Shown: piece by piece, positions 45,269-52,871 of the stretch | Layout: each line of letters opens with the position of its first letter | Numbering within the stretch: position 1 is the stretch's first letter | From: Faecalibacterium sp. An121 | GTDB lineage: Bacteria; Bacillota; Clostridia; Oscillospirales; Ruminococcaceae | NCBI RefSeq assembly: GCF_002160915.1 | Contig: NZ_NFLM01000010.1 | Span: forward strand, 45,663 to 109,662 | Length of the DNA stretch: 64,000 nucleotides | Reading direction: 5' to 3' | Translations under genes and position numbers: made by a program | Notes under the pieces: model-generated | Seen by the model: only the letters and a program-made list of their open reading frames with translations | What the model was told of the DNA's origin: nothing | Database searches by the model: none

Positions 45269-45972
45269 CGCGCCGTCCCCTTGGGGTCGGGCAGATCCAG
45301 CCGGTAGCCCAGCCCCTTCACCGTCACAATGGACACCGGTCTGGAGGGGTTCGACTCGATCTTTTCCCGCAGGTGGCGGATATGGGTGGCCAGGGTGCTC
45401 TCATAGCCCTGCCATACCGGCCCGCACACGGCTTCGCACAGGGCCCCGGTGGTGACGATGCGGCCGGCATTCTCGTACAGCTTGCGGAACAGCAGCAGTT
45501 CCTTGGCGGTGAGGGGGTAGCTGTCCTGGCCCCGGCGGGCGGTGGCGGTGCCCAGATCCACGCTGGCCGCCGCCAGCTGCACCCGGCCCCCGGTGTCCGG
45601 GCAGGTGCGCCGCAGGATGGCCTGGGCGCGGAACAGCAGCTCCCGCGGAAGGAAGGGCTTGGCCAGGTAATCGTCCGCTCCCGCCTCAAAGCCCGCGAAT
45701 TTGTCCTCGGCCTCGCCCCGGGCGGTCAGCATCAAAACCGGCACCCGGCTGTCCTGCCGCAGGGCGCGCAGCACCGCAAAGCCATCGATATCGGGCAGCA
45801 TCACATCCAGGATCACCAGGTCCGGCATGGCCTGGCGGCACAGTGCCAGGGCCTCGGCCCCTGTGCCCGCCGTCAGCACCTGACCATAGCCCGCCCGGGC
45901 AAAGATCCCCTGCACCATCTGGCGCAGCTCGGCCTCGTCATCCACGATCAGGATGGTCTTATCTTTGTTCAT
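45265..45972 (-). CDS. OmpR/VanR-type response regulator
   Basis: A 235-residue regulator with a receiver domain (ILIVDDEAEL, phospho-acceptor Asp56 in VILDVMLPDIDG, Lys in YLAKPFLPREL) and a C-terminal winged helix ending in VTVKGLGYRLDLPD. It is first in the operon with the overlapping kinase. TACAAT with TGTGG (minus strand, about 46000) is a likely -10. The next gene rightward is a divergent cell-wall transglycosylase, a plausible target. Confidence 0.93.
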   Translation of the reverse strand: MNKDKTILIVDDEAELRQMVQGIFARAGYGQVLTAGTGAEALALCRQAMPDLVILDVMLPDIDGFAVLRALRQDSRVPVLMLTARGEAEDKFAGFEAGADDYLAKPFLPRELLFRAQAILRRTCPDTGGRVQLAAASVDLGTATARRGQDSYPLTAKELLLFRKLYENAGRIVTTGALCEAVCGPVWQGYESTLATHIRHLREKIESNPSRPVSIVTVKGLGYRLDLPDPKGTAR

Positions 45973-46066
45973 ATGGGCACCTCCCCTTTTGCCCTATTGT
46001 ACCACAGCCGCCGCCCAAGGCACAGCCCGCCGGGGCATTCTCAAGCAAAACTTAATCTGTCCCCCC

Positions 46067-46095
46067 TCGACAGAAGGCCGGCGCCGTGTTAAGAT
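46067..46095 (+). promoter_or_regulatory. Promoter for the GT51 transglycosylase
   Basis: TCGACA (46067-46072), a 17-bp spacer and TAAGAT (46090-46095). Confidence 0.6.
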
Positions 46096-46154
46096 AGAAA
46101 AAACACAGCCCGACGCAGGCTGTGCCCATCCTGATTTTCCTGTGAGGTACCGCC

Positions 46155-46859
46155 ATGAGGATCATCCGCAAACTGTTCACCCGGCTGCTGCTGCTCGTAC
46201 TGGCCGCGGCGGTGGCCGTGTGCTGCCTGGTGGGCGCCGGAGGCTACCGGATGTACCGGGCGGCCCTGGCCCAGCAGAGCCTGCAGGACCGGGTGGCCGG
46301 CATCCGGGCCCAGCCGGGCTATACCCCCCTGGATCAGCTGTCCCAGCTGTATCTGGACGCGGTGGTGGCCGTGGAGGACCGCCGGTTCTATCAGCACGCG
46401 GGCATCGACCCCATCGCCATCGTGCGGGCTGCGGTGCACGACCTCTCCACCGGCACCCTGGACCAGGGAGGCAGCACCATCACCCAGCAGGTGGCCAAAA
46501 ACCTGTTTTTCACCCAGGAAAAACAGTTCGTCCGCAAGGCGGCGGAGGTCTTTATGGCCTTCGCGCTGGAGGACAGCTATTCCAAGGACGACATCCTGGA
46601 ACTGTATGTCAACACCATCTATTTCGGGGACGGATACTATGGCATCCACGATGCCGCACAGGGGTATTTCGGCCAGTCGCCCGCCGCCCTGACCCCCTAT
46701 CAGTCCACACTGCTGGCGGGCATTCCCAACGCGCCCTCGGTGTACTCGCTCACCGCCCGGCCCGACCTGGCCGCCCAGCGCCAGCAGTACGTACTGCGGC
46801 AGATGGTCCGCAACGGCTATCTCACCCAGGCCCAGGCGGACGCCATCGTCCCTTCGTAG
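46155..46859 (+). CDS. Monofunctional peptidoglycan glycosyltransferase (GT51)
   Basis: A 234-residue membrane-anchored glycosyltransferase that polymerises lipid II. One N-terminal signal-anchor (about 8-33) precedes the GT51 domain with VVAVEDRRFYQHAGID (catalytic Glu74), QGGSTITQQVAKNLF, and the second acidic motif region ILELYVNTIYFGDGYYGI. No transpeptidase domain follows, so it resembles MtgA/SgtB and not a class A PBP. It is divergent from the response regulator gene. A family mix-up is unlikely; the biological role relative to bifunctional PBPs is unknown. Confidence 0.92.
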   Translation: MRIIRKLFTRLLLLVLAAAVAVCCLVGAGGYRMYRAALAQQSLQDRVAGIRAQPGYTPLDQLSQLYLDAVVAVEDRRFYQHAGIDPIAIVRAAVHDLSTGTLDQGGSTITQQVAKNLFFTQEKQFVRKAAEVFMAFALEDSYSKDDILELYVNTIYFGDGYYGIHDAAQGYFGQSPAALTPYQSTLLAGIPNAPSVYSLTARPDLAAQRQQYVLRQMVRNGYLTQAQADAIVPS

Positions 46860-46883
46860 TGCAGATCTCTGTCCCCGCACATC

Positions 46884-46922
46884 AAAAAACTGCCGGCCGG
46901 CCCCTCGGGCCTCACCGGCAGC
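46884..46922 (-). terminator. Terminator after tRNA-Pro
   Basis: On the minus strand a CTGCCGG/CCGGCAG stem with further internal pairing (46890-46921) is followed by six U residues. Confidence 0.8.
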
Positions 46923-46928
46923 GGTTCC

Positions 46929-47004
46929 TGGTCGGAGTGGCGAGACTCGAACTCGCGGCCTCCTGCTCCCAAAGCAGGCGCGCTACCAACTGCGCAACAC
47001 CCCG
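46929..47004 (-). tRNA. tRNA-Pro (anticodon TGG)
   Basis: A full 76-nt cloverleaf on the minus strand. It begins CGGGGTG, has the anticodon loop TTTGGGA (TGG), a GAGTTCGAGTCTC T-arm, and ends with encoded CCA at 46929-46931. Its promoter is at 47018-47046. Confidence 0.96.
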
Positions 47005-47017
47005 GAACATCCTTCTT

Positions 47018-47046
47018 AGTATAACGCGTTTGACCTGTTTCGTCAA
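47018..47046 (-). promoter_or_regulatory. Promoter for tRNA-Pro
   Basis: TTGACG (47041-47046), a 17-bp spacer and TATACT (47018-47023) on the minus strand, immediately next to the ribosome site of the divergent HAD gene. Confidence 0.8.
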
Positions 47047-47062
47047 CTGGGAGGCGGCATTT

Positions 47063-47542
47063 ATGCCCGTGCTTTTTCTCGATATCGACGGGGTGTTGTG
47101 CACCCCGCGCAGCACCCGGCTGGACTGGCTGCTGCGCCGTCCCATAGACCGTCCGTCCCTGGACCCCCTTGCCCTGCACCGGCTGGGCAGGCTGGTACGG
47201 CGCGCGGGGGCGCAGGTGGTGTTGTCCTCTTCCTGGCGGTACGGCTTTGACAGCGAGGATCCTCCGGTCCGCCGCATCCTGCAAAACCTTTCTTCTGTCC
47301 TGGCCGCCCACGGCGCGCCGCTGGACGGGATAGCTCCTGTGCTGGGCCTGTCCAAAGGCGAGGAGATCGCCGCCTGGCTGGCGGACGCCCCTGCCGGGCC
47401 CTATGCCATCCTGGACGACCGGGCCGACGAGTTTACCGCTGCGCCTCAGCTGCGGCCGCATCTGGTGCTGGTGGACAGCCGTTATGGGCTGCGCCGCCGG
47501 GACTGCCGCCAGGCTCTGGCCCTGCTGGGACGAAATTTTTGA
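47063..47542 (+). CDS. Small HAD-like protein (HAD domain of RNA-repair 'Swiss army knife' type)
   Basis: A 159-residue protein starting MPVLFLDIDGVLCTP. Motif I is DIDGVL, motif II is VVLSSSWR, and the last acidic motif is AILDDRADEF. This compact form without a cap domain resembles the HAD domain named for its presence in RNA-repair proteins, but the function of stand-alone members is unknown. GGGAGG lies about 9 nt before the ATG at 47063. It lies only 58 bp from the divergent tRNA-Pro and is followed 22 nt later by a PH-domain gene. I see no clear promoter of its own. Confidence 0.8.
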   Translation: MPVLFLDIDGVLCTPRSTRLDWLLRRPIDRPSLDPLALHRLGRLVRRAGAQVVLSSSWRYGFDSEDPPVRRILQNLSSVLAAHGAPLDGIAPVLGLSKGEEIAAWLADAPAGPYAILDDRADEFTAAPQLRPHLVLVDSRYGLRRRDCRQALALLGRNF

Positions 47543-47564
47543 TCCATCCAAGGAGGTATCAACC

Positions 47565-47942
47565 ATGATCGACTTTGAAAATCCGTCTTTCCTCAAGCTG
47601 CGCCCGGTCAGTGATTCCAAGCTGGCGCGTCTGGTGAGCCCCCTGCTCTGCCCCGGCGAGCAGATCATCCAGGAATTCCAGAGCGTACGGGACGGGGTGA
47701 TCTTCACCGACCGGCGTGTCATCGCCATCAACATCCAGGGCGTCACCGGGATGAAAAAAGCCTACACCATCCTGCCTTACAAGCGGGTGCAGGCCTTTGC
47801 CATCGAGACCGCCGGCATCGGCGATCTGGACGCCGAGCTGCAGCTGTGGTATTCCGGGCTGGGCACGGTCCGTTTCGAGCTGCTGGCAGGCAGCGACCTG
47901 GCAGCCCTCTGTCAGGCCATCGAGACCGGACTGGAAGCCTGA
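47565..47942 (+). CDS. Bacterial PH-domain protein
   Basis: A 125-residue protein that fits the bacterial pleckstrin-homology (bPH) fold: PGEQIIQEFQSVRDGVIFTDRRVIAINI, then a basic strand KKAYTILPYKRVQAFAIET, and a C-terminal helix. It has no membrane segment. The function of such proteins is mostly unknown. AGGAGG precedes the ATG at 47565. It is probably cotranscribed with the HAD gene and closed by a terminator at 47970-48015. Confidence 0.82.
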   Translation: MIDFENPSFLKLRPVSDSKLARLVSPLLCPGEQIIQEFQSVRDGVIFTDRRVIAINIQGVTGMKKAYTILPYKRVQAFAIETAGIGDLDAELQLWYSGLGTVRFELLAGSDLAALCQAIETGLEA

Positions 47943-47969
47943 GCGCATCCGGGACTACGCTACACAAAC

Positions 47970-48015
47970 AGCCAGGGACAGGCCCCTTCTGAGGTCGTCC
48001 CTGGCTTTCGTTTTT
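47970..48015 (+). terminator. Terminator after the PH-domain gene
   Basis: AGCCAGGGAC/GTCCCTGGCT stem followed by TTCGTTTTT. It overlaps the point where the convergent rnmV gene ends. Confidence 0.8.
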
Positions 48016-48018
48016 GTC

Positions 48019-48633
48019 TCACAGCAGTTCCAGCTGGGCCAGCAGGCCGTCCAGCTGTTCGAAGGTGTACAGGCGGTTGAACACCTCCAGCATCTCTTTT
48101 TTGGACAGGCGGGGCGGCAGGCCCAGGGCCTCCAGCAAGCGGTATTTCCGCTGGACGGCCCCTGCCGTGCCCGACAGCCCCCAGTCGTACAGATCCCCGT
48201 AGGTGATCGCCCGGCCCTGGGGGGCGGGGGCCTCCTGGCCGTCCTCCCCTTCGGGGCCCAGCGCCTGGCGCAGGCTGCACAGCACCACCTCATCGGGCAC
48301 CCCTTCCACCCCCAGCAGGCCCTCCTTGCCAGGGGCAGCCTTGCGGCGCTCCTTGCCGGGCATGGCCGGGATATAGGCCTGGGCCACATATTTCGCGCCC
48401 ACCAGATTGGTGATGTAGGTGCGGATCTGGAACCCCGCCCGGTCCGAGTCGGTCAAAAGGATCAGGCCGTTTTTTCTGGCCAGCTCTTTGAGCAGCCTCT
48501 GACGCTTTTTATCCGAGAAGATGGCAAACCCCCCGGTCAGAAGGATCATGGCGTCGGTCAGACGGGCCAGGCGGGCCGCGTCGTATTTGCCCTCCACCAC
48601 CAGCACCCGGCTGGTGTGCAGCCGGCCGCTCAC
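48019..48633 (-). CDS. rnmV: RNase M5-like Toprim protein
   Basis: A 204-residue protein with an N-terminal Toprim domain (RVLVVEGKYDAARL, ILLTGGFAIF, LILLTDSDRAGFQIR) and a C-terminal helical domain like DUF4093. This layout is that of RNase M5, which matures 5S rRNA. The start is GTG at 48633, inside a GTGA overlap with the holA stop and after GGGAGG, so the two are coupled. In B. subtilis rnmV sits near ksgA; here the partner is holA. No 5S rRNA gene is in the window. Confidence 0.85.
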   Translation of the reverse strand: MSGRLHTSRVLVVEGKYDAARLARLTDAMILLTGGFAIFSDKKRQRLLKELARKNGLILLTDSDRAGFQIRTYITNLVGAKYVAQAYIPAMPGKERRKAAPGKEGLLGVEGVPDEVVLCSLRQALGPEGEDGQEAPAPQGRAITYGDLYDWGLSGTAGAVQRKYRLLEALGLPPRLSKKEMLEVFNRLYTFEQLDGLLAQLELL

Positions 48634-49655
48634 TGGCTGCCTCCCGCCATGGCCAGGCGGCACAGGGCCGTCTCCAGCAGCACCTGCGGACTGACCGGCT
48701 GGCTCTTGAGGGCCTGGTCCAGTTCCAGCAGCACCTGAAGGCAGGCTTTCAGCTGGGGCAGGGTGTAGCCCGCTGCCGTCTGGGCCGACTTTTTCAGCCG
48801 GTAGTCGCTGCCCTTGTAGCCAAAGTCCTTGAACACGGCGCTGTAATTCTTTTTGTTCTGCTGCCCCAGTTTGACCCGGTACAGATCCACATAGCTGCCG
48901 ATCATGGCCGCGGTGATGGCGATGGGCTCCTGGCCCAGCCGCAGCAGGATATGCAGCTTTTTGCAGGCGGCGGCCGCATTTTTGCCGGTGACCATCCGCA
49001 CCATCTCAAAGACGTCCGCCTCCAGGCTGACCACTCCCGCCTCCGCCACCATGGCCGGGGTGATGGTCTGGTAGCCCGACAGGGCCGCCAGCTTGTCCAC
49101 CTCGTTCTCCAGCAGATAGGGGTCCTCGCCGCAGCGCTCCAGCAGGGCGGTCAGGGCGGGCCCTGTCAGCTGGGCGCCCTGGGCCTGGGCCCGTTCGGCC
49201 GCCATCTGGCGCAGCTCGGTGGGCCCGGGACGGGTCATCTCCTCCGCATAGCCCAGTTTTTTGCACTGGGCCACCAGGCGCTGGGCCCGTTTGCCCGGCC
49301 TGGGCTTGCCGGTGCGGTCGGCCTCAAAGACGCTGCCCAGCACCAGCACGGCGTTTTCCAGACTGGCCACCGTATCCATAAAGGCTTCCAGATCTTTTTC
49401 GCCGTAGGCCCCGGGGTCCAGTTCCGGCAGGCAGACCACCCGCCGGGTCCCAAAAAAGGAAATGGTCCCCGCCGCCATGATCAGCTGTTCCACCTGGGGG
49501 GCGGCTCCGTCCAGCACCGTCACTTCCTCCCCGCCGGCCAGCACCCGGCAGGCCAGGCGCACCGCCTGGCGCACCAGATATCCCTCGCTGGAATAAAAAT
49601 AGAACACCGGACAGCCCTGCCGGGCCAAGTCCGCCAGTTTGCTCTCTGTGGGCAT
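48630..49655 (-). CDS. holA: DNA polymerase III subunit delta
   Basis: The 341-residue delta subunit of the clamp loader, which opens the beta clamp. Features are VFYFYSSEGYLVRQAVRLA near the start, FFGTRRVVCLPELD, LLENEVDKLAAL and the C-terminal helical domain with LLRLGQEPIAITAAMIGSYVDLYRVK (typical HolA order). The ATG at 49655 follows GGAGGCGAAGCGG. It lies 25 nt after comEC, a common comEC-holA neighbourhood, and overlaps rnmV by 4 nt. Confidence 0.92.
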   Translation of the reverse strand: MPTESKLADLARQGCPVFYFYSSEGYLVRQAVRLACRVLAGGEEVTVLDGAAPQVEQLIMAAGTISFFGTRRVVCLPELDPGAYGEKDLEAFMDTVASLENAVLVLGSVFEADRTGKPRPGKRAQRLVAQCKKLGYAEEMTRPGPTELRQMAAERAQAQGAQLTGPALTALLERCGEDPYLLENEVDKLAALSGYQTITPAMVAEAGVVSLEADVFEMVRMVTGKNAAAACKKLHILLRLGQEPIAITAAMIGSYVDLYRVKLGQQNKKNYSAVFKDFGYKGSDYRLKKSAQTAAGYTLPQLKACLQVLLELDQALKSQPVSPQVLLETALCRLAMAGGSQ

Positions 49656-49680
49656 CCGCTTCGCCTCCTGTCTGTGTGTA

Positions 49681-51887
49681 TCATGGGATTGCCCTTGCGC
49701 CGCCCTCCGGACGCAGCCGCAGGATGCGGGCAGGCGGCTGCTCCATCCAGTCATAGGCAGAAGCAGCCAGCACGCCCTGTGCCTCAAAGGCGGCGCTTTC
49801 CGTCCGTCCTGCCAGCAGCCAGTCCACCGGCTGGGGCCGGCCAAGCCAGACCCCCTGGGTGGCCGCGCCGATCTGCCAGGGGCCCACCGTCACCCGGGCG
49901 GCGTTGCCTGTCTTCAGATGGACCATCTCCACCTGGATGTCCCCGCAGGCAATGCGGTAATCTCTCAGCTCCCAGCTCTCGCCCAGCCCCTGCACCGTGA
50001 CGGTGCGGGCCGCGTCGGGGCGGTCGCGGTAGCCCGGCTGGGTGCGCAGGTCCACCAGCCAGTCGGCCTGACGGATCCCCCGGCGCTCCAGGGCCTGCTC
50101 CACGGCGGCCCGTCCGCCCTGATAGAGCACCACCGCCCGGCCGTCCTGTACCAGCACCGCCGAAGGCCCGCTGCCCACCGCAACCACCTCCACCACGCCC
50201 TGGCTCAGCCAGGAGCTGACGCTCAGACTTACAGCCCCTACCAGCACCACGGCGTACAGACAGTGGACGGGCCTTATCTTCCAGCGGCGGGCCAGCAGGC
50301 ACAATCCCATCAGCACCAGGCAGACCACCGCCGCATAGTGGGTATCAAAGGAGAGCTCGGCCCGGGGCCAGGCAGCTGCCATCCGGGCCCAGCCATTCAG
50401 GATGCGCACCAGAATCCCGGCGCCCCAAGCGCACAGGTGGTACAGGGGCTGCAGCCCGGCCCACAGGCCCAGCAAAGCCGCCGCGATGCCCAGCACCATC
50501 AGCGGCTCCACCAGCCACAGGATCAGCACCCCGGACACCAGGGCGTAGGGGCTTGCACTGAGGCCCCGCAGCACCAGCACCGGGAAGGTGGCCGCCGACG
50601 CGCACACCGAGATGCACCCCGCCTCCCAGAAGCTCCGTCCCAGCCGTCCCAGAAAGGCCGCAGCCCCGTTCCCATACGGCAGGGGATCTTGGGGCGGCAG
50701 GATATCCCGGGCCAGGGCGGCCCCGGCCAGGGTGCCCGCCACCGCCGCAAAGGACAGCTGAAAGCCCACATCGCACACCGCATAGCTGTTGAAAGCGCTC
50801 ATGACCAGTCCGGCCGCAGCCAGGCTGGTCAGCGGGTCGGAGGGGGCCAGCAGCCATACGCCCAGCGCGCCGATGACCACCGCCGCCACCGCACGCAGCA
50901 CCGACGGCGTAAACCCGGTGATCCCGCACAGCAGCACGGCCAGACATACCGGCCACAGGGCCGCCAGCCGCTGCCGCCACAGGATCCCGGCGTGCCAGCC
51001 GCCCACCGCGGGCCGGGGCGCCGCCTGCTCCTCCCGGGCCAGACACAGACCCAGGCGGCGGTAGACGCGGGAGCCGCTCCGTCCCGGCAGGAAGATGGCC
51101 AGCTTCTGGCCCCGGTCCAGCCAGCGGCGCTTCTCCAGCAGACCCGGCTTCAAAAAGCCGCACAGCAGGGTGACGTGCATTCCGCTGACCACCAGCACAT
51201 GGCTCAGGCCTGCCGCCCGGTAGTCATCGTTCAGCTCCTGGCTGATGCGGGTGCGGTCCCCTACGATCATGGCCGCCAGGGCTCCGGCCTCGTCCCCCTC
51301 CAGCTCCCGGCAGAGGGCGTCGCTGAGGCGGGTCTGCAGCCGCGCCGACCAGGCCCGGAATCCGGGCGCCGGGCCGGCCGTCTCGAACCGCCGCTTGTAG
51401 TAGGCGTCGAACGCCACCCCATCGGCATAGCGGTCCGCCCGGCTGTCCATGGACGGCGCCTCCAGCAAAAACCGCCCCGTGATCCGGTCCCCGGCCTGGC
51501 ACAAGGGCAGATCGTCGCACCAGCAGCAGAAATCCGCCGCCTCGCCGTTTGCCGTCTGTACCCGCAGCCTGGCCCGCACCGTATCCTGGGTGTAGCCGGG
51601 GCGCAGATCCTCCACGCAGGCGGTCAGGTCCACCAATTCTCCGTCGTACCGTTCGGTCCACACCGCAAAGCGGGCCGCTGTCTGCCAGCTGAACGCCGCC
51701 CCCAGCACCGCCCCGGCCAGAAGCCACAGGCCATAGCCCCGGGCCTGGCGGCCCAAAGCCAGCAGCGCGGCGCAAAAGATGGCAAAAAGAGCCGCAAGCG
51801 GCCAAACCACCTGCGGCTCAAAGGCAGCTGTCAGCTGCGCCCCCAGCGCTCCCAGGAACAGGGCGCAGACCGGCCGCCTGACCCCAT
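49681..51887 (-). CDS. comEC: ComEC/Rec2-like DNA-uptake channel; start disrupted by a one-base shift
   Basis: A protein of about 735 residues. The order is N-terminal hydrophobic helices and an OB-like DUF4131 region, then the Competence membrane domain with LSHVLVVSGMHVTLLCG, ITGFTPSVLRA and VGFQLSFAAV. The C-terminal domain (about 610 on) resembles a metallo-beta-lactamase domain but reads VAVGSGPSAVLVQD where active forms have VDVGQGD, and it lacks HxHxDH. ATG at 51887 overlaps the upstream stop (TGATG) but is one frame off the coding frame across a GGGG run (51882-51885). One extra G would give MGVRRPVCALF. So this is an indel, an error, or an unrecognised start. The rest is intact. Confidence 0.85.
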
Positions 51888-52426
51888 CAGTGGAAGAACA
51901 GGGGCAGCGGCTCCAGGAAGATGATGTCCTGGCGCTTGGCTGCGTCCCCTTCCGCCAGAACGGCGGCCTGGCCCACGATCTCGCAGTGGGTCTGCTCGGC
52001 CAGCGCATCCAGGGCTTTCAGGCTGCCGCCGGTGGAGATCACGTCGTCCACCACCAGCACCCGCTTGCCGTTCATCTCATCCAGCTCTTTGCGGTCGATG
52101 ACCAGCTTCTGCTTGCCGGCCGTGGTGATGGACTGATCCTCCACCACCACCGGGTCCTTCATATACAATTTGACATTCTTGCGGGCGCAGACATAGGGCT
52201 TGCCGCTCTGCCGGCTCATCTCGTGGGCCAGGGGGATGCCCTTGGCCTCGGCGGTGAGCAGGATATCAAATTCGGGGCACTTTTTCAGCAGCTCCGCAGC
52301 GGCGGCCACCGTCAGCTCGGTGTCCCCCAGCATGATGAAAGCCGCAATGTCCATGTGGTCGTTCACCTTGCAGATGGTCAGCTCACGGGTCAGGCCCGCG
52401 ACCTTCAGGGTATAGGTTTCTGCCAT
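51887..52426 (-). CDS. Phosphoribosyltransferase, adenine phosphoribosyltransferase-like
   Basis: A 179-residue type I PRTase with the PRPP loop VLVVDDVISTGGS (residues 123-135) and a glutamate/alanine motif LLTAEAKGIPLAHEMSR typical of the APRT/XPRT branch. It probably salvages a purine base with PRPP. The exact base cannot be fixed by eye. It lies 33 nt downstream of the HIT gene, and its TGA overlaps the expected comEC start. No purine riboswitch is seen before it. The ATG has AAGGAGAGATATC upstream. Confidence 0.85.
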   Translation of the reverse strand: MAETYTLKVAGLTRELTICKVNDHMDIAAFIMLGDTELTVAAAAELLKKCPEFDILLTAEAKGIPLAHEMSRQSGKPYVCARKNVKLYMKDPVVVEDQSITTAGKQKLVIDRKELDEMNGKRVLVVDDVISTGGSLKALDALAEQTHCEIVGQAAVLAEGDAAKRQDIIFLEPLPLFFH

Positions 52427-52459
52427 GATATCTCTCCTTACTTGTTGCAGCCTGCGCGC

Positions 52460-52801
52460 TCAGCCCGCAGGCCAGCCCATCTGGCGTTTTGCCATGACGT
52501 GGAAATGCAGGTGCTTGACGCTCTGGCCTGCATCCTCCCCCACATTGGACACGACGCGGTAGCCCCCATCGCAGCCCAGGCTGTCGCACAGCCGGGCGAT
52601 GGTGGCGAAGATGTGGCCCAGCAGGGCCCCGTCCTCCTCGGTCAGGGCAGCAGCCGACGGGATGTGCTTTTTGGGGATGACCAGAAAGTGCACCGGCGCC
52701 TGGGGGTCGATGTCGTAAAAGGCCAGCAGCCGGTCGTCCTCGTACAGCTTGTTGGAGGGCACTTCCCCCGCGGCGATCTTACAGAACAGGCAATCTTCCA
52801 T
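52460..52801 (-). CDS. HIT family nucleotide hydrolase/transferase
   Basis: A 113-residue HINT-type protein. MEDCLFCKIAAGEVPS is the usual start with CxxC. The histidine triad is HLHFHVM (His97, 99, 101), ending KRQMGWPAG. HINT enzymes hydrolyse purine nucleoside phosphoramidates and acyl-adenylates made by aminoacyl-tRNA synthetases. Its position 70 nt after alaS fits that link, though this is inference. GGAGCTGTCCC precedes the ATG. Confidence 0.93.
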   Translation of the reverse strand: MEDCLFCKIAAGEVPSNKLYEDDRLLAFYDIDPQAPVHFLVIPKKHIPSAAALTEEDGALLGHIFATIARLCDSLGCDGGYRVVSNVGEDAGQSVKHLHFHVMAKRQMGWPAG

Positions 52802-52871
52802 AGATGGGACAGCTCCTTTCGTATGGTTCTTTTTATCGGTCAGCGCGGCCCGGCAGGCCGCGGTCGGGCCA

